NCBI GenBank assembly: GCA_934526185.1
Contig: CAKTAA010000002.1
Span: 26,991-90,990, forward strand
Source: an uncultured Eubacteriales bacterium
GTDB lineage: Bacteria > Bacillota > Clostridia > Oscillospirales > CAG-272
Direction of reading: 5' to 3'
DNA: 64,000 nucleotides
Position 1 is the first letter of the stretch, and every line of letters begins with the position of its first letter. The notes below the pieces were generated by a model, which saw nothing but the letters and a program-made list of their open reading frames with translations, was not told where the DNA came from and did not search any database. The position numbers and the translations under genes are program-made. Shown piece by piece: positions 15,341 through 23,853 of this stretch.

Positions 15341-16735
15341 ATGAAAAATTTGAAATATCTTTGGGCCCCGCTCCTTTGCCTCTGTCTGCTTGTTTCCTGT
15401 AACACCTTGACAGGGGACGGCGCCGGATCCGACGGAACCACACAGCCGCCCGTGTCTGACGCAGACTCCGAAACTACGCCCGACACGGATACCGAGACGA
15501 GCGAGTCGCAGATTGGAGTAGGAGGCGGTGTGGGGTCGTTAGACATGTATTATGACAACCGCGTTTGCGAGTTCACCTACCTTGTTGGCACCTATATGTG
15601 GGAGAACAAGGATGCGATTGGCGAAGTCGCCAAAACCTATAGAGAACTGTATCAGGATAAGCTTTACAAGGACAACGACTATCCGGCATTTTTGGCTTAT
15701 ATTGTTCAAGAGGCGGAAATTCCGCGTGAGGCGTTCGAGGCGTACAATGCTGCTCTTGCAGAGCGGTCTAGTTCCAGTGTGCTTCCGGACGAGATGATTG
15801 ATGCGCTGTACAGCACGGATATAAACGAACAGCGCCGTGTATTGAAACACCCGTATACCGTTTATTCGGACGGTCATATCTATCGGTTCTATGACCTGGA
15901 AAAGCTTTCTTCCGATGAGCTTGCCGCGCTTGACGTGTCGGAGCAGGAATGGGCAGACTATATCGCAAGGATCGAGGAATACATGCAGGAAAGGCCGAGC
16001 GACATGCGCCGTTCAGTGGAATTCCTGCGTCCCCTTGCGGGCGATGCCACACCGACAACGACCGGCGCGGCAGAGGTGAGCGGCGCACCTGAGATATCGG
16101 GTGAGCCGGAAAGCAGCGAGTCGCAGATTGGAGTAGGAGGCGGTCTGGATCAGTTTGATCAGCATTATGACAACCGTGTTTGCGGCTTCACCTACATTGG
16201 CTATATGTGGGAAAATAAGGCTGCGATTGGCGAGGTAACTAAAGCCTATAGAGAATTGTATCAGGATAAGGTTCTCACGGACGACCGTCCGCCGTTTTTG
16301 GCCTACGTTGTTCAAGAGGCAGAAATTCCGCGTGAGGTGTTCGATGAATACAATATCGCCCGTGGAGAAGTGTATGGCAGTCAAATCATACTTCCGGATG
16401 AAATGGTAGACGCGCTGTACAGCACGGACGTAAACGAGCAGCGCCGTGTTTTGAAGGGACCGTATTCCATTTATTCGGACGGTCATCTCTACCTGTTCTA
16501 TGACCTGGAAAAGCTTTCTTCCGATGAGCTTGCCGCGCTTGACGTGTCGGAGCAGGAATGGGCAGACTATATCGCAAGGATCGAGGAATACATGCAGGAA
16601 AGGCCGAGCGACATGCGCCGTTCAGTGGAATTCCTGCGTCCCCTTGCGGGCGATGCCACACCGACAACGACCGGCGCGGCAGAGGTGAGCGGCGCACCTG
16701 AGATATCGGGTGAGCCGGAAAGCAGCGAGGCGTAA
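15341..16735 (+). CDS. lipoprotein with two tandem 200-residue repeats
   Basis: 464 aa from ATG 15341 (AAGGAG nine bases before; ATG 15335 is too close to it). A lipobox LLVSC puts the acylated Cys near residue 20, followed by a low-complexity Thr/Asp/Ser linker. Two repeats of about 203 residues follow, each starting SESQIGVGGG and containing YDNRVC, QEAEIPRE, DALYSTD, NEQRRVLK and YDLEKLSSDELAALD, and ending in an acid-Pro-Ser tail. No known family was recognised. The last 235 bp of the repeats are identical at DNA level while the first parts differ. It lies just behind the SLH-M23 gene, so it may be a partner at the cell surface. Confidence 0.85.
   Translation: MKNLKYLWAPLLCLCLLVSCNTLTGDGAGSDGTTQPPVSDADSETTPDTDTETSESQIGVGGGVGSLDMYYDNRVCEFTYLVGTYMWENKDAIGEVAKTYRELYQDKLYKDNDYPAFLAYIVQEAEIPREAFEAYNAALAERSSSSVLPDEMIDALYSTDINEQRRVLKHPYTVYSDGHIYRFYDLEKLSSDELAALDVSEQEWADYIARIEEYMQERPSDMRRSVEFLRPLAGDATPTTTGAAEVSGAPEISGEPESSESQIGVGGGLDQFDQHYDNRVCGFTYIGYMWENKAAIGEVTKAYRELYQDKVLTDDRPPFLAYVVQEAEIPREVFDEYNIARGEVYGSQIILPDEMVDALYSTDVNEQRRVLKGPYSIYSDGHLYLFYDLEKLSSDELAALDVSEQEWADYIARIEEYMQERPSDMRRSVEFLRPLAGDATPTTTGAAEVSGAPEISGEPESSEA
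15886..16120 (+). repeat. 235-bp perfect direct repeat, copy 1
   Basis: Identical base for base to 16495-16729, offset 609 nt (203 codons), inside the duplicated lipoprotein gene. Confidence 0.92.
16495..16729 (+). repeat. 235-bp perfect direct repeat, copy 2
   Basis: Second copy of the repeat at 15886-16120; the copy ends six nt before the end of the gene. Confidence 0.92.
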
Positions 16736-16783
16736 GCACGGCCTGCCGAATGTAAATATAGCCAAAATACAGCGCAAATATCA

Positions 16784-16817
16784 AAGCGCCGCAGGATTCT
16801 TTCTGCGGCGCTTTTTT
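16784..16817 (+). terminator. terminator after the lipoprotein gene
   Basis: AGCGCCGCAG (16785-16794) pairs with CTGCGGCGCT (16803-16812) and is followed by TTTTTT. Confidence 0.9.
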
Positions 16818-16837
16818 GTCATACAACCGATTGCTTA

Positions 16838-17689
16838 TCATGCATGAATATGAATAATGCGGTAAAAGCCTGTAAAGCAAGGCGCGGCGGTGTATTGCAG
16901 TACCGTTTGGCCGTGATCGGCATCGTCACCTGTGGCAAAGTGTATGTGTCCGGCAAAAACTGCCCGGACAATGCTGCGGTTTTCATTCAACAGCTTAAGA
17001 AAACGCCGGTTGATCTCACTTTGCTGCTCCTCGCCTACCATCCAGTTATATCCCCAAAAGCTCCAGACGGTCTCCTTTGCCGCCGGAGAAAATACGGGAG
17101 CATGAAGAAGCAGCAGGATCGGCCTCCCTTTCCGGATCTGATTTTTCATGAGTCTGTACTGTTCCTCCGTAACGCTTACAAACCCATCGTTTATGACAAC
17201 GATGTCCAGTCCCTCAAGTGAAACAACACGAAATTGCGGGGATCCGCCTGTCATCTCCAAAAACATACGGCGCAGTTCTATTGGCGCATCTTCACCTACG
17301 TCATCGTGATTGCCCGGCGCGAGGATAAAATCCGAGCCAAGCGCATCCAGAAAGGCTTTTAAGCGTCTCAGATTGGAGCGTGACGGATAATCCACGGTAT
17401 CTCCTGTGCAGAATACCATATCAGGAGAAATTTCGCGTATGCGCGCCGCTACAATCTCGTTGGCTTCGATGGGATACATTCCCGCCTGATTTTTCCAGAA
17501 TTCCGCTCTCGAAGCCGCCAGCGCCTTATCCTCGTCCGAATCTTCGTCTTCGCTGGCTGTAATATGGAGATCGGAGATGTGAACAAAAGTATATTCGCGT
17601 GTCAGTCCCGGGATAATCAGCTCCACCACGGATTCGGTCAGTCGGCAGGCGCCGCAGTTGGCTGAAAAATCTACTGTATGTATGGCCAT
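16838..17689 (-). CDS. calcineurin-like metallophosphoesterase
   Basis: 283 aa. Metal-binding motifs are in order: HISDLH near residue 37, GDTVD near 96, GNHDD near 126, then a LLLHAP segment and a GHIH near 250. The family hydrolyses phosphomonoesters or diesters with two metal ions; the substrate is not evident. AAAGGAGAG precedes the ATG. It is 12 nt downstream of a histidine-phosphatase gene on the same strand, so the two form an operon with phosphate-removing functions. Confidence 0.9.
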   Translation of the reverse strand: MAIHTVDFSANCGACRLTESVVELIIPGLTREYTFVHISDLHITASEDEDSDEDKALAASRAEFWKNQAGMYPIEANEIVAARIREISPDMVFCTGDTVDYPSRSNLRRLKAFLDALGSDFILAPGNHDDVGEDAPIELRRMFLEMTGGSPQFRVVSLEGLDIVVINDGFVSVTEEQYRLMKNQIRKGRPILLLLHAPVFSPAAKETVWSFWGYNWMVGEEQQSEINRRFLKLLNENRSIVRAVFAGHIHFATGDDADHGQTVLQYTAAPCFTGFYRIIHIHA

Positions 17690-17701
17690 ATTTCTCTCCT
17701 T

Positions 17702-18379
17702 TCACGTCAGCGGAAGCCCGTTTTTTCTCAAGTGATGCGTATTGTTGATATACAGAAAACGGGGGACGGTATAGCCGCTGTCCGAATTGTGAATGTTAAT
17801 CCAGGAGATGCCCGTCTGATAAATGAAGAAGGAGTGCCATGCTGTAAGCGTGGGCATCTGCAGCAGATACCCGGCTAAGATTAGAAAAGCGCCTGCATGA
17901 CCAAAAAAAGCTACATTTTTATCATTTTTGTTTAGAATTTTGAAGCGGTGTCCCTCGCGCCGGTATCCTTGCCTTTCAAGAAAATCTTCTGCCCCGTCCT
18001 CTACGGTTTTTACCATATTTCTTATCTGCTCCGAGCCGTTGAACCGCGGGTGTGTGTACCACTCCTCGCCCAAAGCCTCAAGCTCGGGGGAACGAAGAAA
18101 TTCCGGCTCTATCTGAACGGCCAGCGTTGATTTTCCGCCGCTCAGATAAGCGTAATGCTCGACCTCGTGCGCCCAAGGTTCGGCTTTTATCGGTTTTCCG
18201 AGCTTATCCGCCAGATACCGGGCTGTTTCGAGTGCCCTTCCCATGGAGGAAGAAAAGATTTCGTCAATATTCATGTCCAGCAGCTCCTCTGCACAGGCTT
18301 CCGCCTGCTGCCGGCCAAGCTCTGTCAGGCAGTCCCGGCAGTAATCGGGATTGCCGTGCCGTATAAAGTATAGATTCAT
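17702..18379 (-). CDS. histidine phosphatase family protein
   Basis: 225 aa from ATG 18379, chosen because it starts MNLYFIRHG and has GAGGTG upstream; the frame is open another 15 codons. The RHG motif carries the phosphohistidine, with SSMGRALETA as the second arginine segment and FFGHAG as the second catalytic His. It belongs to the phosphoglycerate-mutase-like superfamily. Substrate unknown. First gene of a two-gene operon with the metallophosphoesterase. Confidence 0.88.
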   Translation of the reverse strand: MNLYFIRHGNPDYCRDCLTELGRQQAEACAEELLDMNIDEIFSSSMGRALETARYLADKLGKPIKAEPWAHEVEHYAYLSGGKSTLAVQIEPEFLRSPELEALGEEWYTHPRFNGSEQIRNMVKTVEDGAEDFLERQGYRREGHRFKILNKNDKNVAFFGHAGAFLILAGYLLQMPTLTAWHSFFIYQTGISWINIHNSDSGYTVPRFLYINNTHHLRKNGLPLT

Positions 18380-18541
18380 AAACACCTCGCAAACAGTAAA
18401 TTTATCCGCTCCTGCCGCCGGCATTTCTTGAGTTTTTTATTGAGATTCGATACAGACTGCAGGGAAAGTTGCGGCGGGAGGCCGGAAGCGGATAATTCCG
18501 GACACCCTTGATTGATTATAACGCAGGGGATGAAAAATCAC

Positions 18542-18579
18542 AGGGGGACTGCCGCGTTATAAAACGCAGCAGCCCCCCT
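18542..18579 (-). terminator. terminator of the DUF1080 gene
   Basis: AGGGGG-a-CTGCCGCGTT (from 18542) pairs with AACGCAGCAG-CCCCCCT (to 18579); on the minus strand GTGATTTTTC follows. Confidence 0.55.
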
Positions 18580-18643
18580 GCTGCCGGAGATAGCTGTTTA
18601 ATTGCCATGATTTATGATTTTCGCTTGAAAGCTGATTTTCTGC

Positions 18644-19240
18644 TCACTCATCAAGCGGTAAAATCCAGACATTACGGAAGCAAACACGGTTGCCATGATC
18701 CTGAAGCATCAGCGGTCCCTTCGGAACTACGTGATCGGTGACGCCGCCCGGCGTGTTGCTGTGCAGAATGATATTGTTATGTACGGGGAGTCCGTTTTGG
18801 AGAATCGTCATACGGGCATCCTCAATAACCGCGTTGTTTTCGTTGTATCGGGGAGCGCGGAGAATGATGTCATAGGTCTGCCACTGCTCCGGGGGGAGGC
18901 AGGCGTTTGTGAGCGGAGTGTAGATGCAGTAGATTGCGCTGCAATCATTGCAGATGGGCTTTTCGATGCCATAGGAATCGAGAACCTGAACCTCATAGCA
19001 GCCGTGAACATAAACGCCGCTGTTGCCCTTGTCCTGACCGTGGCATTCCGGCATATCGGGACACTTGAATTCTACATGAATCAGTGCGTCCCTGTATTCC
19101 ACGGTGGAAATGATGTCGCCGTGTCCGACGACCAGCTCTCCGTTTTCAATGGTCCAGTTACAGTCGGAACCGTCGCGCATTTTCCAGGAATCCGTATTGG
19201 TCCCGTCAAACAGAACGATCTTTTTGTTTTTATCGTACAT
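18644..19240 (-). CDS. DUF1080 / 3-keto-disaccharide hydrolase-like protein
   Basis: 198 aa from ATG 19240, with AAAGGAG nine bases upstream. It opens LFDGTNTDSWKMRDGS, the family hallmark, followed by WTIENGELVVG, DALIHVEFKCP, GNSGVYVHGCYEVQVLDSYG and ends FRNVWILPLD. This is a LamG-like jelly-roll found in enzymes that hydrolyse 3-keto-glycosides. No signal peptide is seen, so it is probably cytoplasmic. It is alone on the minus strand, divergent from carB. No 3-keto-sugar dehydrogenase lies nearby. Confidence 0.85.
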   Translation of the reverse strand: MYDKNKKIVLFDGTNTDSWKMRDGSDCNWTIENGELVVGHGDIISTVEYRDALIHVEFKCPDMPECHGQDKGNSGVYVHGCYEVQVLDSYGIEKPICNDCSAIYCIYTPLTNACLPPEQWQTYDIILRAPRYNENNAVIEDARMTILQNGLPVHNNIILHSNTPGGVTDHVVPKGPLMLQDHGNRVCFRNVWILPLDE

Positions 19241-19365
19241 ATAAATCAACTCCTTTGATTATAAAAAAAGTTTTATACATTATATAACGCACGGGGAAAG
19301 AAGTCAAGATATTTATACGCCAATGGAGCGAAAAAAATATTTTTTTGCTTTTTTTTACAGAACTC

Positions 19366-19394
19366 TTGATAATTTTACAAAAGCATGGTATCAT
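19366..19394 (+). promoter_or_regulatory. promoter of carB
   Basis: TTGATA (19366-19371), 17-nt spacer, TATCAT (19389-19394). Leader about 67 nt to ATG 19467. Confidence 0.65.
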
Positions 19395-19466
19395 ATAAAG
19401 AAATGCGAAAAATCATTGATTCTCTGCAAAGTCATCAAAATTCAGAAAAACGGAGGAGCATTACAC

Positions 19467-22400
19467 ATGCCGAAACGCAATGATCTTCAGAAAATTCTGA
19501 TTATAGGATCCGGTCCCATCATCATCGGACAGGCCTGCGAGTTTGACTATTCCGGAACACAGGCCTGCAAGGCGCTGCGGAAGCTTGGCTATGAAATTGT
19601 ATTGGTTAATTCCAACCCCGCAACCATCATGACGGATACCGACATGGCCGACGTGACGTATATTGAGCCTCTGAATGTGGAAAAATTGACGGAGATTATA
19701 GAGAAGGAACGCCCGGACGCTCTATTGCCAAATCTTGGCGGGCAGTCCGGGCTTAATTTAAGCCTGGAGCTTGCAAAGGCCGGTGTGCTTGCGCGTTACG
19801 GCGTAGAGGTCATCGGTGTTCAGCTTGACGCAATTGAGCGCGGCGAGGACCGCATCGAATTCAAGGAAACAATGGAAGCTCTAGGAATTGAGATGGCGCG
19901 CAGCGCTCCGGCATACAGCCTTGAGGAGGCAGAAAAAATTGCGGAAACTTTAGGATTTCCGCTGGTTATCCGTCCGGCTTATACGATGGGCGGCACCGGC
20001 GGCGGAATTGTATACAATATGGAAGAGCTTCGCTCGCTTGCGGCGCGCGGCATTCAGGCGAGCATGGTCGGACAGATTCTCATTGAAGAAGCTGTTATCG
20101 GCTGGGAAGAATTGGAGCTGGAAATTGTCCGCGATGCGGCGGGGAATATGATCACCGTATGCTTCATTGAAAACATTGATCCGATGGGCGTACATACCGG
20201 CGATTCTTTCTGCGCGGCGCCGATGCTTACAATTTCTGAGGAACTGCAGAAGCGGCTTCAGAAATACGCGTATTCCATTGTGGAGTCTATCGGCGTTATC
20301 GGCGGGACCAACGTTCAGTTTGCACATGATCCTGTTTCGGACCGCGTCATAATTATTGAAATCAATCCGAGAACCTCGCGCTCCTCAGCTCTCGCGTCCA
20401 AGGCAACGGGATTCCCGATTGCCATGGTATCTGCGATGCTTGCCGTAGGACTGACACTGGAGGAGATGCCGTACTACGGAGGCCGTTCACTGAAGGAGTA
20501 TGTGCCGGGCGGCGATTATGTTGTAATAAAATTTGCGCGCTGGGCTTTCGACAAATTCAAGGATGCTGAGGACAAGCTGGGAACACAGATGAAGGCTGTC
20601 GGCGAAGTTATGTCTATCGGCAAAACCTATAAGGAAGCTCTCCAGAAGGCGATTCGTTCGCTGGAAAACGGACGCAGCGGTTTGGGGTTTGCCAAGGATT
20701 TTCACGAAAAATCGCTGGATGAGCTTCTTGCCATGCTTGCGGTGCCGACAAGCGAGCGCCAGTTCCTTATGTACGAGGCAATGCGCAAGGGCGCGACAAT
20801 TGAACAGCTCTATCAGTTGACCAAAATTAAAAAGTGGTTTCTGGAGCAGATGTATGAACTGGTGGCAGAGGAAGAAACATTGCTCTCCGCTGGGGAAATT
20901 ACGGACGAAATGCTCGTATCCGCAAAGAAAAACGGATTTTCGGATAAATATCTGGCAAAAATTTTAGGCAGAACCGAGGAAGCCATTCGGGAACAGCGGC
21001 TTTCGGCAGGTGCGGCGGAGCGCTGGGAGGGAGTTCCGGTCAGCGGTGTTGAGGAGCCGTCCTATTACTATTTTTCAACCTATCAGGACAGTGTTCCCAA
21101 GACGCCTTCGCCGCTGGAGTCTGACCGCAAGGTCATGATACTCGGCAGCGGGCCGAATCGGATCGGACAGGGAATAGAATTCGACTATTGCTGCGTTCAC
21201 GCTGCGTTTGCGCTGCGGGAGCTTGGCTTCTCCTCCATTATGGTTAACTGCAATCCGGAGACGGTGTCGACGGATTACGACACGTCAGATACCCTCTACT
21301 TTGAGCCGCTGACTGTGGAGGATGTCCTCAGTATATACGAGAGGGAGAAGCCGCTCGGAATCATCGCGCAGTTCGGCGGACAGACACCGCTTAATATTGC
21401 GAATGAGCTGCAGAAATACGGGTGCAGGATTCTTGGAACTACGCCGGCATCGATCGACCTGGCCGAGGACAGAGATCAGTTCAAGGTGATGATGGATAAA
21501 ATCGGCGTACCCATGCCGGAATCCGGAATGGCGGCAAATTGCGGGGAGGCAGTTCAAATAGCAGCGGAAATCGGTTACCCTGTAATGGCGCGTCCCTCCT
21601 ATGTTCTGGGCGGCCGCGGTATGGAAATTGTCCGCGACGAGGCGTCTCTGATAAATTATATGCAGAATGCGGTAGGCATTACAAAAGAAAGACCGGTTCT
21701 GATTGACCGATTCCTGAGCCATGCGACCGAGGCGGAGGCAGACGCTATTGCGGATAATGGAAAGGCATTTGTGCCGGCGGTGATGCAGCATATTGAGCTG
21801 GCGGGCATTCATTCAGGAGACAGCGCCTGTATCATACCTTCTCTCGATATTCCGCAGCGTCATGTGGATACGATAAGAAGATATACGGAAACCATTGCCA
21901 GGGAGCTGCATGTGTGCGGACTGATGAACATGCAGTACGCAATTGCAGACGATACAGTATATGTCCTGGAAGCCAACCCCCGTGCTTCACGCACCGTTCC
22001 GTTGGTATCGAAGATCTGTGATCTGCAGATGGCTAAAGTTGCAACAAAAGTGATTATGCGTGAATTTACGGGAGGAGAATCTCCGGTGGAAGCTCTGCGT
22101 CACAGATATATACCGCATTACGGCGTCAAGGAAGCGGTTTTTCCGTTTTCCATGTTCCCGGAGGTGGATCCTGTGCTGGGACCGGAGATGCGCTCTACCG
22201 GCGAAGTGCTCGGCATCTCCGATTCGTTCGGCGTTGCTTTCTATAAATCGCAGGAAGCGACACAGGTACGTCTGCCTGCTGAAGGCAAGATTCTGATCAG
22301 CGTCAATGACGAGGACAAGCCCGAGGCGCTTTCTATTGCAAAATCTTTCGCGGAGCTTGGATATACGATTGTTTCCACAGAGGGAACATGTCGGTATCTG

Positions 22401-22709
22401 AGAGCGGGCGGCGTTCCGGCTGAACCGGTTGCAAAGCTGTATGAGGGACGTCCGAACCTGCTGGACGCCCTGACAAACGGGGAAATTGCAATGGTTATCA
22501 ATACGCCGGCGTCAACCAGCGCGCGGTCAATACATGATGACTCCTATATCCGGAAAACGGCAATTCGAAAAAAGGTTTCCTATATGACTACACTGGCGGC
22601 TGCAAGGGCAGCGGCGGAAGCACTTCGCGAACTTGAGAACGGCAAGTTCGGCGGAGTAAAATCTCTTCAGGATTACCATGCCGCAATTACCGGACCGGAA
22701 GAAAAATAA
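19467..22709 (+). CDS. carB: carbamoyl-phosphate synthase large subunit
   Basis: 1080 aa, the usual length. Two homologous ATP-grasp halves are visible, starting KILIIGSGPIIIGQACEFDY and VMILGSGPNRIGQGIEFDY; each has ENIDPMG/IELAGIHSGDS and INPRTSRSSA/ANPRASRTVP metal and ATP sites. The last 140 residues are the MGS-like allosteric domain (ILISVNDEDK to INTPAS). It makes carbamoyl phosphate for pyrimidines and arginine with the small subunit CarA, which is not in the window. ATG 19467 has GGAGG ten bases upstream; the frame is open further left but without a ribosome site. It has its own promoter. Confidence 0.97.
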   Translation: MPKRNDLQKILIIGSGPIIIGQACEFDYSGTQACKALRKLGYEIVLVNSNPATIMTDTDMADVTYIEPLNVEKLTEIIEKERPDALLPNLGGQSGLNLSLELAKAGVLARYGVEVIGVQLDAIERGEDRIEFKETMEALGIEMARSAPAYSLEEAEKIAETLGFPLVIRPAYTMGGTGGGIVYNMEELRSLAARGIQASMVGQILIEEAVIGWEELELEIVRDAAGNMITVCFIENIDPMGVHTGDSFCAAPMLTISEELQKRLQKYAYSIVESIGVIGGTNVQFAHDPVSDRVIIIEINPRTSRSSALASKATGFPIAMVSAMLAVGLTLEEMPYYGGRSLKEYVPGGDYVVIKFARWAFDKFKDAEDKLGTQMKAVGEVMSIGKTYKEALQKAIRSLENGRSGLGFAKDFHEKSLDELLAMLAVPTSERQFLMYEAMRKGATIEQLYQLTKIKKWFLEQMYELVAEEETLLSAGEITDEMLVSAKKNGFSDKYLAKILGRTEEAIREQRLSAGAAERWEGVPVSGVEEPSYYYFSTYQDSVPKTPSPLESDRKVMILGSGPNRIGQGIEFDYCCVHAAFALRELGFSSIMVNCNPETVSTDYDTSDTLYFEPLTVEDVLSIYEREKPLGIIAQFGGQTPLNIANELQKYGCRILGTTPASIDLAEDRDQFKVMMDKIGVPMPESGMAANCGEAVQIAAEIGYPVMARPSYVLGGRGMEIVRDEASLINYMQNAVGITKERPVLIDRFLSHATEAEADAIADNGKAFVPAVMQHIELAGIHSGDSACIIPSLDIPQRHVDTIRRYTETIARELHVCGLMNMQYAIADDTVYVLEANPRASRTVPLVSKICDLQMAKVATKVIMREFTGGESPVEALRHRYIPHYGVKEAVFPFSMFPEVDPVLGPEMRSTGEVLGISDSFGVAFYKSQEATQVRLPAEGKILISVNDEDKPEALSIAKSFAELGYTIVSTEGTCRYLRAGGVPAEPVAKLYEGRPNLLDALTNGEIAMVINTPASTSARSIHDDSYIRKTAIRKKVSYMTTLAAARAAAEALRELENGKFGGVKSLQDYHAAITGPEEK

Positions 22710-22794
22710 ATATTCCCTGTCGGTTTCGCTTCTCCCTCAGTGAAATACTGGTGACGAAACGCGTGTCGGACGGCCTTTTAAGGGCATATTCGGG

Positions 22795-22826
22795 AGATGT
22801 CCGCGGTTTTATAACCGCGGACATCT
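22795..22826 (+). terminator. hairpin after carB
   Basis: AGATGTCCGCGGTT (22795-22808) and AACCGCGGACATCT (22813-22826), 14-bp perfect stem. No T-run follows, so it may stop transcription only weakly or with help. Confidence 0.5.
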
Positions 22827-23031
22827 GTTATGTGTGACAGAACCGTTTTCCAATTTAACATAAATTTATACTGTTCGCGGCATACTTTAAAACGGACTGA
22901 CAAAGGCAGGAAAGTATAGGAATAAAGTACAAACTTATTTCAGGCGGTGTTTTATCTTTTGTTGTTTTTATCCATCATTACAGAGCATAAAATTTTCTGT
23001 TATAAAAGGTATAAAAATCTTATGAAACCTC
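22827..23031. other. AT-rich intergenic region between carB and atp operon
   Basis: No gene is supported. A 78-codon frame from 22947 lacks a ribosome site and resembles nothing I know. Confidence 0.5.
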
Positions 23032-23060
23032 TTTACAACTTGAAAAAAAGGGTGTATAAT
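23032..23060 (+). promoter_or_regulatory. promoter of the atp operon
   Basis: TTTACA (23032-23037), 17-nt spacer, TATAAT (23055-23060). The leader to the first gene (23443) is about 375 nt, long and without a recognised element. Confidence 0.75.
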
Positions 23061-23442
23061 CATTTCTTATATCAGATTGATATCTCGCAGTTCAATGGAG
23101 ATACTTTGGCAAAATATATAGCAAATGAGCTTGAAAACAATTGGCGGCAGATTTTATCGGAAATAAGTATTCGAATCGCATAAGAGAGCCTGAAGTCATA
23201 GAAGGGAAAGCTTTTTTCTTTCGCTTGTTTTGTTCAATATTACTGATCAACAGAATGATAATTCTTGCAGAGCAGCAGGAGCAGCGGCCCGGCAGAGGCA
23301 GGTGAGGGACGCAGGCTCCTGTTCCGTGCGTTCGGAAATGACAGTGTTCGCTGCGGATATTGTTTTTGTCTGATGTCTCGGACGGTATTCGGCATATCTG
23401 TCAGAAAAATTGATATGTCCGGGATAGGAAGGGGGACGGCGT

Positions 23443-23724
23443 ATGGCCTTTGCTGTTATTGGTCTGCTTTTTGGCGGTATACAGTTTTATCTGTTATACA
23501 GAATTACATGCAGTCTGTTGAAAAACGAGGGAAAAAAATGGCCGTTTGCTCTGGCAAAGATTTCTTTATATACAATTGCCGGCATTCTCTTTCTGACGGT
23601 ATTTCAGGCACATCTTATGCCTTTCGGAATAGGCATGGGCGCAGGAATGATAGCGGCGGCATTTATCTTTTTTTGCAGGACGGCTTACGATCAGAACCGC
23701 AATGGTAAAGGTGGAGATGATTGA
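23443..23724 (+). CDS. small membrane protein, AtpI-like position
   Basis: 93 aa with three hydrophobic segments (about 3-22, 38-56, 62-80) and a short polar C-terminus. The first gene of the atp operon in Firmicutes is often AtpI or AtpZ, a small membrane protein that helps c-ring assembly. The sequence is too short and hydrophobic to assign firmly to that family. GGAAGGGGG precedes ATG 23443. Subunit a starts 129 nt later. Confidence 0.65.
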   Translation: MAFAVIGLLFGGIQFYLLYRITCSLLKNEGKKWPFALAKISLYTIAGILFLTVFQAHLMPFGIGMGAGMIAAAFIFFCRTAYDQNRNGKGGDD

Positions 23725-23853
23725 AGAAGGGGTGCCGCATATATGCAATGTTTGGCGGTTCCTCCGTTGTGCAAATAGAGAATCATGCTTCATTCCTTTG
23801 CAGCAATTTTAAAAGAAAGGAACTCTTTGCAAAAGCAAAGGCTGGTGATAAAG

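Noticed and set aside
22947..23183. 78-codon frame before the atp operon
   Set aside because: No ribosome site, low-complexity AT-rich sequence, and it overlaps the atp promoter.
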